Origin: Promethearchaeota archaeon
GTDB lineage: Archaea; Asgardarchaeota; Lokiarchaeia; Sigyniarchaeales; SOKP01
Length of the DNA: 5,597 bases
Direction of reading: 5' to 3'
Assembly (NCBI GenBank): GCA_030612905.1
Contig: JAUWNA010000150.1
Location: forward strand, 1-5,597
Shown here: one piece after another, positions 1-5,103 of the stretch
How positions within the stretch are numbered: position 1 is the stretch's first letter
How the letters are laid out: each line of letters begins with the position of its first letter
The notes under the pieces: model-generated
The model's input: only the letters and a program-made list of their open reading frames with translations
Databases searched by the model: none
Told to the model about the DNA's origin: nothing
Translations under genes and position numbers: made by a program

Positions 1-85
1 ATATTTTGGGCGGAACATAATGTGCGTCAAATAAAGCTCGAGGGCCTACATAACTACTATTATTAACCTTTGGTGTTGATATCAT
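1..85 (-). CDS. N-terminal fragment, possibly Orc1/Cdc6-type initiator
   Basis: A minus-strand frame starts with ATG at 85-83 and stays open for 28 codons to the window edge, so only the N-terminus is visible. The peptide ends with AYVPP-like spacing, seen here as ALFDAHYVPPKI. Archaeal Orc1/Cdc6 proteins have a similar segment (an AL..dYvP pattern followed by a hydrophobic residue and an R-E motif) just before the AAA+ domain. The R-E motif, Walker A and Walker B would lie beyond the edge, so the assignment rests on about 12 residues. Coding is supported by higher GC than the adjoining spacer and by a TATA box about 50 bases upstream of the ATG. No Shine-Dalgarno motif is seen; the leader is A-rich. 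It follows the nitrilase gene on the same strand but appears to have its own promoter. Another ATPase or an unrelated protein remains possible. Confidence 0.5.
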   Translation of the reverse strand, partial: MISTPKVNNSSYVGPRALFDAHYVPPKI

Positions 86-130
86 TTTTATTTTTTATTT
101 TTTATTATTTATTATTATTTTTAAAATTTT
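86..130. other. Low-complexity A/T tract
   Basis: Every base here is A or T, in short units of TTA, TTTA and TTTTTTA. On the minus strand it would be the A-rich 5' leader of the gene starting at 85. If that gene is an orc1/cdc6 homologue, such a tract could also act as a DNA-unwinding element, but this depends on the gene identity. Confidence 0.6.
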
Positions 131-140
131 CATATATAAA
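131..140 (-). promoter_or_regulatory. TATA box for the leftmost gene
   Basis: The minus strand reads TTTATATATG, a good archaeal TATA box. Transcription would start about 25 bases downstream, near 110, giving a leader of about 25 nt before the ATG at 85. A purine-rich GAGGGG lies directly upstream, where the BRE would be, although it is much more G-rich than usual. Confidence 0.5.
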
Positions 141-154
141 CCCCTCGGGGGGAT
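140..154. repeat. GC-rich inverted repeat with G-strings
   Basis: The plus strand reads ACCCCTCGGGGGGAT: a CCCC arm, a TC loop and a GGGG arm, so G-strings occur on both strands. This is an isolated GC block in an almost pure A/T spacer. On the minus strand CGAGGGGT equals the G-string end of haloarchaeal origin recognition boxes as I recall them. The TTCCA/TGGAA half of a normal box is not correctly spaced, although TCATTGGAA occurs nearby at 158-166. Confidence 0.4.
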
Positions 155-213
155 AGGTCATTGGAACTAAAATTTTTTCAAAAATTAAAACATAAGATAG
201 ATTATACACTTAG

Positions 214-220
214 AAAAAAA
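214..220 (-). terminator. T-run terminator after the nitrilase gene
   Basis: Seven consecutive T on the minus strand lie about 40 bases past the stop codon of the amidohydrolase gene. A further T5-T6 cluster follows near 172-187. Archaeal RNA polymerase terminates at such T-runs without needing a strong hairpin. Confidence 0.5.
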
Positions 221-257
221 TTAGACTCCGAATTTAAAAATTTGATGCTTTAATTTC

Positions 258-1073
258 TTACATCTTAATTTTTCTTACTTTTAGTGAGTTCTTATCAATA
301 ATCTCCTTAAATCGCAATTTTCTAAGCTTTTTTGGAAAGGCTAAATTAATCTCGTCGTATACAAATCCACTGGAATCAATAGGACCTTCAACTACTCTTA
401 ACATAGAAGGCGAAATATAGTCTTTTACAAACGAAATTATTTTACTTTGTCCAGGAAATTTTCTTTTTAATAAACTTCCATAAGTATTACAAGCTACTAC
501 AGGAATTCGATTTTCAAGTGCGCGTGCTTTTAAATATATTTCCCAGTTTTGGATCCCCTCTGCTCTGATTTGTGTAGGGGAGAATAATACATCCGCTCCA
601 TATTCAGCAACCACCCTAGGAGTTTCAAAAAAAGCCATGTCAAAACAAATTAAAATTGCAAAATAAATTTTATTAAAGGGAAATAACACTAACTCTTTTC
701 CTGGCTCAAAATTTTGTCTTTCGTAAGAGTATAAATGAATTTTATCTTGTCTACCAATTTCTTCTCCGTCTTTATCAAAATAATAACTAGTAATTCTCGG
801 TTTGATAGAATTTTCCCTTCTTTCCCAAATAGCTCCTGAGATTATACTTATACCGTACTCTTTTGCTAGATTTTTAATAAAGTTGTAATTATTTCCTCTT
901 TCAATTTGTAAGTTTAGTTCTTTTCCGTTTGTTAAATTTACCCACCTTTCTGGTAGGCATACGATGTCGCAGTTGTCAAATTCTTTAATTAATTTTTTTA
1001 ATATTTCTTCTACTTCAAAATAGCATTTATCTCTTTCTTGGAATACTTCTGGTTGAATACACGCAATTCTCAT
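258..1073 (-). CDS. Nitrilase-superfamily carbon-nitrogen hydrolase
   Basis: This 271-residue protein has the alpha-beta-beta-alpha amidohydrolase fold of the nitrilase superfamily at normal family length. The Glu-Lys-Cys triad is visible: E42 in CLPERW, K111 in RQDKIHLY and C143 in ILICFDMAFFETPR. Other family marks are the N-terminal MRIACIQPE strand, FEPGKEL near 122-128, the block VLFSPTQIRAEGIQNWEIYLKARALENRIPVVACNTYG from about 162 with RALENR, and GQSKII near 208. There is no signal peptide or membrane segment, so it is cytosolic. The superfamily cleaves C-N bonds in amides, carbamoyl compounds or nitriles; the substrate cannot be read from the sequence. The ATG lies 2 bases after the stop of the HAD gene, so the pair is co-transcribed and probably translationally coupled; only a weak GGT motif precedes the start. 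The C-terminus is lysine-rich and slightly extended. Confidence 0.93.
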   Translation of the reverse strand: MRIACIQPEVFQERDKCYFEVEEILKKLIKEFDNCDIVCLPERWVNLTNGKELNLQIERGNNYNFIKNLAKEYGISIISGAIWERRENSIKPRITSYYFDKDGEEIGRQDKIHLYSYERQNFEPGKELVLFPFNKIYFAILICFDMAFFETPRVVAEYGADVLFSPTQIRAEGIQNWEIYLKARALENRIPVVACNTYGSLLKRKFPGQSKIISFVKDYISPSMLRVVEGPIDSSGFVYDEINLAFPKKLRKLRFKEIIDKNSLKVRKIKM

Positions 1074-1075
1074 AG

Positions 1076-1831
1076 TTAAACTTTACCAATATAAAATTTT
1101 TTATTTATATCATTAATTATATCAAAAAGTTCATCCAACTTAGAGATTTCGTAATCGGGTTTATATTCTTGTGGAATCTGTTCACCTGTTATATTAGTAT
1201 CATATTTACCACCGCGATGTATGTATACACTATGAATGTCGTTTAGTTTAGCCGGTACTATATCTTTATATATATTATCTCCAATGTAAATTGTTTCGTG
1301 TCCTTTTACTTTGAATTTATTTAGGCAGTACGAGAAAAGTTTGGGGTTTGGCTTTCTAATCCCGATTTCGTCTGATATTACGACTAAATCAATTAAATCG
1401 TCAATATTCAGCCTCAATATCTTTTCGTATTGCTTGATGGGGATTCCATCCGTTACGATTGCTGTTTTAATAGAATTCTCTTTAAGTTTCTCTAAACAAC
1501 TTATTACATCGTCGTATAATGTTATATACTTAATTTTTTGGGCGTGATAAGCCATTACAGCAGAAGCAATATATTTAACTTGATCGATGAATGAAATAGA
1601 AAACTTTTCAAGCTCGTTTAATCTTCTAATAAAATAATTATAATGTTTCGGAGAATTACTTCCATATTCTTTAACGATTTCATCGATCAATATGAGAGCT
1701 TTTTGGCGATCAATTTTTAATCCGTAGTTAATCATCGCGTCTATACCCTCAATTCTTGCCCTTTGAGAAAGTATCGTGGAATCAAAAAGACAGTCATCTA
1801 AATCAAATCCTACTAGTTTTATAGGACACAT
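1076..1831 (-). CDS. HAD superfamily (subfamily IA) phosphatase, TIGR02253-like
   Basis: This 251-residue haloacid-dehalogenase-type hydrolase shows all four HAD motifs: motif I FDLDDCLFDS (nucleophile D10, acid/base D12), motif II TDG (T127), motif III K160 in RKPNP, and motif IV GDNIYKD (D185, D190). The helical C1 cap between about 20 and 100 contains EYGSNSPKHYNYFIRRL and AYHAQKIKY, resembling an archaeal group of HAD proteins (TIGR02253) recalled from memory. Those are Mg-dependent phosphatases, some acting on phosphoglycolate or other small phosphates; the substrate here is unknown. It is cytosolic, of normal length, and the first gene of an operon with the downstream amidohydrolase. 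A TATA box lies at 1881-1891. No strong Shine-Dalgarno motif precedes the ATG. The usual motif I threonine is replaced by cysteine (DLDDC), a position outside the catalytic pair. Confidence 0.93.
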   Translation of the reverse strand: MCPIKLVGFDLDDCLFDSTILSQRARIEGIDAMINYGLKIDRQKALILIDEIVKEYGSNSPKHYNYFIRRLNELEKFSISFIDQVKYIASAVMAYHAQKIKYITLYDDVISCLEKLKENSIKTAIVTDGIPIKQYEKILRLNIDDLIDLVVISDEIGIRKPNPKLFSYCLNKFKVKGHETIYIGDNIYKDIVPAKLNDIHSVYIHRGGKYDTNITGEQIPQEYKPDYEISKLDELFDIINDINKKFYIGKV

Positions 1832-1880
1832 AATCTTTTTCAGTTTAACCTTTTAATTTTATTTAATTGAAATATTAATA

Positions 1881-1891
1881 CAATATATTTT
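1881..1891 (-). promoter_or_regulatory. TATA box for the HAD-amidohydrolase operon
   Basis: The minus strand reads AAAATATATTG. A start about 26 bases downstream, near 1860, gives a leader of about 29 nt to the ATG at 1831. The surrounding spacer is very A/T-rich, so the exact box is uncertain. Confidence 0.4.
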
Positions 1892-1914
1892 ACACTACAG
1901 TAATAGATGAATAG

Positions 1915-1939
1915 GTAAGATAAATTTATTTATCCTTAC
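1915..1939. repeat. Inverted repeat in the divergent promoter region
   Basis: GTAAGATAAAT (1915-1925), a TT centre, then ATTTAT, one extra C, and CTTAC (to 1939). This is an 11-bp imperfect palindrome lying between the two presumed promoters of the HAD operon and the longin operon. It could be an operator for one or both, or a symmetrical accident of A/T-rich sequence; the GTAAG/CTTAC ends are what make it notable. Confidence 0.45.
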
Positions 1940-1977
1940 GAATATATAATTTTTAATATTAATTTATTCTAGGTAAT

Positions 1978-1991
1978 ACTATAAATAATTT
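1978..1991 (+). promoter_or_regulatory. TATA box for the longin/winged-helix operon
   Basis: ACTATAAATAATTT contains a good TATA core. Transcription would start near 2011, leaving a leader of about 27 nt that includes the GGAG at 2025-2028. A weaker A/T-rich alternative lies at 2008-2017. Confidence 0.4.
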
Positions 1992-2037
1992 AGCCATAAA
2001 GATATTAAAAATATAACACTTAATGGAGTTTAATTAA

Positions 2038-3198
2038 TTGAAACCCGTCGTTGCATTATCTTATTTCCATCGAAAAATCGGTCCACTAGTTTTTTATTCC
2101 TATCCAGATAGTATGCTAGACGAGCAGCTTTCAATCAGAATCGCAAATATAATGGACCAAACAGTCAGTGAAGGGTTTTTCACCCACTCGTTCGAAAGAA
2201 ATAACTCAAATAATTATTACTTCGAGATTTCTTCAGACTGGGCACGGGGTAATAGAGATATGTTAATGGTTTCAATTATTTTCGATGAACAGACTACTCC
2301 AGAAATCGAACAAATTGTGCATAAATTATGCTTAGAATTTTCAGAAAAGCTTTTAAAAACCGAAGAAATTTTTACAGCATTTTACATCTCCGACATTAAT
2401 AACTTCGAAGAAGAAGATAAAGAGATCATCTACAAATACAATGCGTTGGTTAAACTATGGGTTCAAGAATTATACTGGAATGTACTTGAAGATACTAGGG
2501 AAAAAAGCGAAGAAGAAAAGATTGCAACGCTATTAAACAAAAAACGCATGTTCTTGACACTAAAAAGGTTATCTAAGGGTCCAACTACGCTAGAAGGATT
2601 AAGAGAATGGTACAACGATACCTTTCCAGAGTTGGATTTTAAAGAATTAATTGATACACTTGTTAAAAAACAATTTATTTTCATAAATCAGATTGGAATT
2701 GTAGAAAAATATGTGTTACTACTAAAAGAAGTTAACGCTGAAAGAATCCCTCCTGATAGCGTCATAGAATACATCGACGAAACTCCCGAACTAATTGAAC
2801 CCGAATTAATAGAGTTATTACTTCCGAAAGTTCAAGAATATTTTAGTATATATGAGAACAAAAGTAAGAAAGAATTAGAAGAAGATACATTTACATTATT
2901 TCAAATTGTATCTGACCCTAAAAAGTATAACGTGCTTTCAGAATTAAGGCACGGGCTAATAGCTAGCGATAAGCTACCAAAGTTAGTCTCCAAAACGACT
3001 TTAGACCATTTAAATTCCTCTTTAAATTTTCTAAAAAAACACGACATTATTGAAGAATTAAAGTTTAAAAACGAGAGTTACATCTTTTTAAAAGCAAATA
3101 TCCAAATAACTACCGCGTTCCCCAAATATTTAAGAAAATCCTTGTCGAAAGAATCTAAACCCGTCATAGCAAAAAAGCAAAAACCAAAAGGGAAATAA
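2038..3198 (+). CDS. Longin-like domain protein with two winged-helix-like segments
   Basis: The start is TTG, with GGAG at 2025-2028 placed 9 bases upstream; no ATG fits better because the longin-like strand begins at once (KPVVALSYF). Residues 1 to about 125 look like a longin/roadblock-type alpha-beta domain: strand VVALSYF, then IGPLVFYSYP (14-23), a helix, strands around 47-83 and a helix 88-107. The IGP-hydrophobic-YSYP motif is typical of the many Asgard longin-like proteins. A charged helix follows (about 125-165). Residues 166-230 and 285-352 each look like a winged helix, the first with MFLTLKRLSKGPTTLEGL, the second with FTLFQIVSDPKKYNVLSEL. The tail is basic (KKQKPKGK). There is no signal peptide or membrane segment. 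Eukaryotic longin domains act in vesicle traffic and GTPase regulation; the role here is unknown. It is the first gene of an operon with the winged-helix protein 1 base downstream. Confidence 0.85.
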   Translation: MKPVVALSYFHRKIGPLVFYSYPDSMLDEQLSIRIANIMDQTVSEGFFTHSFERNNSNNYYFEISSDWARGNRDMLMVSIIFDEQTTPEIEQIVHKLCLEFSEKLLKTEEIFTAFYISDINNFEEEDKEIIYKYNALVKLWVQELYWNVLEDTREKSEEEKIATLLNKKRMFLTLKRLSKGPTTLEGLREWYNDTFPELDFKELIDTLVKKQFIFINQIGIVEKYVLLLKEVNAERIPPDSVIEYIDETPELIEPELIELLLPKVQEYFSIYENKSKKELEEDTFTLFQIVSDPKKYNVLSELRHGLIASDKLPKLVSKTTLDHLNSSLNFLKKHDIIEELKFKNESYIFLKANIQITTAFPKYLRKSLSKESKPVIAKKQKPKGK

Positions 3199-3199
3199 C

Positions 3200-3454
3200 A
3201 TGAGTAAAGTCGACGATTCTCTCATAGATATAAAGTATTTACTAGGGAATATGGGTATGGACATCTTTTTTGCCATCGATAATGGAGCAAAAGATTACGA
3301 GACTATAAAAATCTTCTCTGGACTTCCAATGGCTTGCGTTAAGGGGCGATTACCAGTTCTCCTCGACCTACTACTCGTTGCAAAAAACGATGATGGCTAC
3401 TTTTTAACTAATAAAGGATTAAAATTTAAAGCTCAGATCGAGAATAACCCTTAG
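3200..3454 (+). CDS. Small winged-helix protein
   Basis: An 84-residue protein that is essentially one winged helix-turn-helix: helix 1 MDIFFAIDNG (20-29), helix 2 DYETIKIFSG (32-41), recognition helix PMACVKGRLPVLLDLLLV (43-60), then a wing ending in GYFLTNKGLKF (66-76), a very common archaeal wHTH ending. It lacks an effector domain, so it may work as a dimer, as a DNA-binding partner, or as a protein-protein adaptor. The ATG is 1 base after the stop of the longin-like gene, with AGGGA at 3189-3193 as Shine-Dalgarno inside the upstream gene, so the two are co-expressed. Because the upstream protein also ends in winged-helix-like segments, the pair may form a complex; that is inference. No clear T-run terminator follows; the gap to the convergent gene is taken up by the candidate guide RNA. 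Confidence 0.82.
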   Translation: MSKVDDSLIDIKYLLGNMGMDIFFAIDNGAKDYETIKIFSGLPMACVKGRLPVLLDLLLVAKNDDGYFLTNKGLKFKAQIENNP

Positions 3455-3465
3455 ATAAGATTTAA

Positions 3466-3535
3466 ATTTCAGATTGGGGCGACAACGTCATCGCTAGAGC
3501 TTAGCTCTTATCAATTGTCATAAGTTCATCATTAA
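3466..3535 (-). ncRNA. Candidate C/D box guide RNA targeting the 23S rRNA P-loop
   Basis: Read on the minus strand: box C ATGATGA (3532-3526, perfect RUGAUGA); an 11-nt guide (3525-3515); box D' TTGA (3514-3511, one change from CUGA); a 17-nt spacer holding the hairpin AGAGC-TAA-GCTCT (3508-3496); box C' GCGATGA (3494-3488, one change); a 15-nt interval (3487-3473); and box D CTGA (3472-3469, perfect). The 12 nt before box D complement ATTGGGGCGACA, close to the universal 23S helix-80 P-loop (usually GCUGGGGCGGC). The fifth guide base upstream of box D pairs with the second G of GGGG, equivalent to E. coli G2251, a conserved 2'-O-methyl site. Such RNAs direct fibrillarin methylation with L7Ae and Nop5. 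The first guide has no target I recognise. No firm closing stem is seen, the D'-C' spacer is longer than usual, and box C coincides with tandem stop codons, so chance is not excluded. Confidence 0.62.
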
Positions 3536-4074
3536 TCTAAATTCTTACTTTTATTAAGGTCGTTATTAGTTAAATTTTTTGCTCTATGGTACTTCCTTTC
3601 GAAGTAACCAGGCGTCTTTAATCCACCACTCTCGTTTATTAATTTCTGTAAACCGCCCTCTTCGTTTATTCGATTTTTTAAGATGTTGAATTCTTGGGAT
3701 GTTAATTCTTCTCTTTCTAAAAGATAATCTAAAATAGCAAACGCTTCCTCGTTTTCTGTGCAACGCCTAACGAAATCGATTGCGCCAGGATTTCGTATGT
3801 CCTCGTAATAATCGTTAACTTGAACTAACTGTGGCTCCTCATCGTATCGTTCAATCTCGTAATCGACTGCCTTAATCTTTAAAGATTTATTCTTTTCAGA
3901 TAATTCGTCCATTAGTCTAGGAATTTGGCGTTCTAGTTCTGCTTTGTCGTACGAGATTTTCAAACCCTCCTCATTAATAATGTCTATGTCCTTCTCTAAA
4001 TTTTTAAGCTCCTTCTCTTTCTCCTTTTCTTTTTTTGTCTTTTCACCGTTTTGTTTTTTCCCCATTTTCTCCAT
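3532..4074 (-). CDS. DUF2095-like archaeal protein with lysine-rich N-terminus
   Basis: A 180-residue protein of unknown function. Residues 1-28 are mostly Lys and Glu (EKTKKEKEKEKELK), likely a charged extended or helical tail. From about 41, YDKAELERQIPRLMDELSEKNKSLKIKAV resembles the first block of DUF2095 (a FPxLxxE pattern then a K-x-K-I strand). The second block, IDFVRRCTENEEAFAILDYLLEREELTSQEFNILKNRI (99-136), matches its iDfIRRC..eEAleIidyLe.rgEl pattern; GYFERKYHRAK (156-166) resembles its aromatic end. The family name is from memory. It is soluble, with no catalytic motif evident. The start may be ATG 4074 or ATG 4065, which removes three residues; GGAG overlaps the first. AGGA at 4091-4088 is a distant Shine-Dalgarno. 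It ends in TAA-TGA-TGA, the last two overlapping box C of the candidate guide RNA, and is divergent from rpl15e. Confidence 0.8.
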   Translation of the reverse strand: MEKMGKKQNGEKTKKEKEKEKELKNLEKDIDIINEEGLKISYDKAELERQIPRLMDELSEKNKSLKIKAVDYEIERYDEEPQLVQVNDYYEDIRNPGAIDFVRRCTENEEAFAILDYLLEREELTSQEFNILKNRINEEGGLQKLINESGGLKTPGYFERKYHRAKNLTNNDLNKSKNLD

Positions 4075-4119
4075 ATATAAATCGATTTCCTGTAGTAGTA
4101 AATTCTATGAGAGTTTGTT

Positions 4120-4151
4120 AATTATAAAAATCCAATTAAAATTATAAAAAT
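4120..4151 (-). promoter_or_regulatory. Tandem TATA-like 12-mers
   Basis: The same 12-mer, ATTTTTATAATT on the minus strand, occurs at 4120-4131 and again at 4140-4151, exactly 20 bp apart. Either could be the TATA box of the DUF2095-like gene. The nearer one predicts a start near 4100 and a leader of about 26 nt; the farther one adds 20 nt. Confidence 0.45.
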
Positions 4152-4360
4152 ATCTGTTAACAAAAATAGGAAAAGATTTACTTATGAACCCTTCGAAATA
4201 GAATCTATACCCGCTAAACTTAAATTTTATCTATTATGGAAATTATTTTAAATATTCAATTAAACTTAATAACTCTAGATAAAAGATGTGAATATTTTAA
4301 ATAATATTGCTAATTCAAAAAGCCAACAAAATAACAAAATTAATTAATTTTACATAATTT

Positions 4361-4378
4361 CAATATTTATTAATATTG
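4361..4378. repeat. Inverted repeat upstream of rpl15e
   Basis: CAATATT, a TATT loop, then AATATTG: a perfect 7-bp inverted repeat ending 10 bases before the Shine-Dalgarno of rpl15e. It overlaps one possible TATA element, so it could be an operator or a leader hairpin. Its A/T composition makes chance a fair alternative. Confidence 0.3.
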
Positions 4379-4388
4379 GATTGTTATT

Positions 4389-4392
4389 GGAG
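4389..4392 (+). promoter_or_regulatory. Shine-Dalgarno motif deciding the rpl15e start
   Basis: GGAG lies 10 bases before TTG 4403. The in-frame TTG codons at 4376 and 4394 have no usable motif: the first has none upstream and the second is only 1 base from GGAG. A start at 4403 also gives the usual L15e N-terminus and length. Confidence 0.6.
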
Positions 4393-4402
4393 ATTGCCTA
4401 AA

Positions 4403-4990
4403 TTGACTAAATCAGGATATAGTTATGTAAAAGAAACGTTCGAAAAACACGAAACTGGATATCAAACAAATCATTGGGAAAGAGGAATCCAATACAGAAA
4501 GGGAAAGTCCGTCGAACGGGTTGAAAGACCGACTAAATTACATAGAGCGCGAACTCTTGGCTACAAAGCTAAACAGGGCTACATCATTGTTCGAGCTAGA
4601 ATCAGAAAAGGGGGAATGCACAAGGTTCGGCCGAAACGAGGTAGGAAACCTCGCGCGATGGGTGTCTCTAAATATACTACCGGTAAAAATTTACAATGGG
4701 TCGCTGAAGAACGCGTACAACGTAAATATCCCAACATGGAAGTACTCAATAGTTATAAAGTATATGCCGATGGTCGAAGTTGGTATTACGAGGTTATACT
4801 TGTAGATCCATCGCATCCTGTAATAAAGGCAGACCCAAAAATTAATTGGATTTGCGAAGCACCTCATAAAAGAAGAGTTTCCCGGGGTTTGACCTCTTCG
4901 GGAAAAAAAGCCCGAGGGTTACATAAAAAAGGATGGGGCTCTGAAAAGACGCGTCCGAGCTTAGGCGCAAATAAAGGCCGTGGTAAATAA
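4403..4990 (+). CDS. rpl15e: Large-subunit ribosomal protein L15e (eL15)
   Basis: This is archaeal/eukaryotic ribosomal protein eL15, a basic component of the 50S subunit that binds 23S rRNA. With the TTG start at 4403 it is 195 residues, matching the usual archaeal length of about 194. Family blocks follow in order: SYVKETF at the N-terminus, VERPTKLHRARTLGYKAKQGYIIVRARIRKGG, RPKRGRKPRAMGVSKYT, LQWVAEERVQRKYPNMEVLNSY, WYYEVILVDPSHPVI, and the C-terminal RGLTSSGKKARGLHKKGW followed by GSEKTRPSLGANKGRGK. It is complete, with no frameshift. A longer frame from TTG 4376 would add nine non-family residues (the codons for DCYWRLPK and neighbours) and has no Shine-Dalgarno. The gene stands alone, divergent from the DUF2095-like gene, and is followed by T-runs. 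Identification is secure; only the start is open. Confidence 0.97.
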   Translation: MTKSGYSYVKETFEKHETGYQTNHWERGIQYRKGKSVERVERPTKLHRARTLGYKAKQGYIIVRARIRKGGMHKVRPKRGRKPRAMGVSKYTTGKNLQWVAEERVQRKYPNMEVLNSYKVYADGRSWYYEVILVDPSHPVIKADPKINWICEAPHKRRVSRGLTSSGKKARGLHKKGWGSEKTRPSLGANKGRGK

Positions 4991-4995
4991 ATAGG

Positions 4996-5050
4996 TTTTT
5001 ATCTAAATTTATCCTCCTTTTTCAGTAAACTTCAAAAAGTTAATTCTTTT
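4996..5050 (+). terminator. T-run terminator of rpl15e
   Basis: Three T5 runs follow the stop codon (4996-5000, 5018-5022, 5046-5050); the second is preceded by CCTCC. This matches archaeal oligo-T termination with staggered 3' ends. Confidence 0.55.
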
Positions 5051-5103
5051 TAATCCATGGTTATTGCTCTCATGGAAAGCTTATTAAAAAATTCTAATTT
5101 TTA

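Larger units (their letters stand above)
4075..4402. other. Divergent intergenic region between the DUF2095-like gene and rpl15e
   Basis: About 328 bases, strongly A/T-rich, with no convincing gene on either strand. The left part carries two identical TATA-like 12-mers for the minus-strand gene. The right part has possible plus-strand TATA elements for rpl15e: TTTTAAATAATA around 4295-4306, TTTACATAATTT around 4350-4361, and ATTTATTAATA near 4364-4374. They cannot be ranked by eye. Short symmetric A/T repeats also occur (AATATT at 4291 and 4303). Only 4185-4212 is less A/T-rich; I recognise no tRNA or guide RNA there. Confidence 0.6.

Noticed and set aside
1311..1547. Plus-strand open frame of 78 codons
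   Set aside because: It lies wholly antisense to the HAD gene, whose motifs are intact, and its product is an anonymous Ser/Ile-rich shadow.
2463..2684. Minus-strand open frame of 73 codons
   Set aside because: Antisense to the longin-like gene; low-complexity Ser/Asn-rich product with no start signal.
3481..3519. Reading the convergent gap only as a hairpin terminator (GACAA/TTGTC outer arms, AGAGCT/AGCTCT inner arms)
   Set aside because: The arms are off-centre with unequal internal loops and no T-run follows on either strand; the C/D box layout explains the bases better. It remains a fallback.
3944..4147. Plus-strand open frame of 67 codons
   Set aside because: Antisense to the Lys/Glu-rich tail of the DUF2095-like gene, which produces the Phe/Ser repeat seen in translation.
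4160..4215. tRNA-like segment upstream of rpl15e
   Set aside because: A GGGTTC-like stretch occurs on the minus strand but no acceptor, D or anticodon arms can be formed.
4521..4805. Plus-strand open frame of 94 codons in another frame
   Set aside because: Fully inside rpl15e, whose protein is unmistakable in its own frame.
5020..5077. Second C/D box RNA on the minus strand using CTGA at 5023-5020
   Set aside because: The would-be box C (TCCATGA) deviates at two positions and no D'/C' pair is visible.
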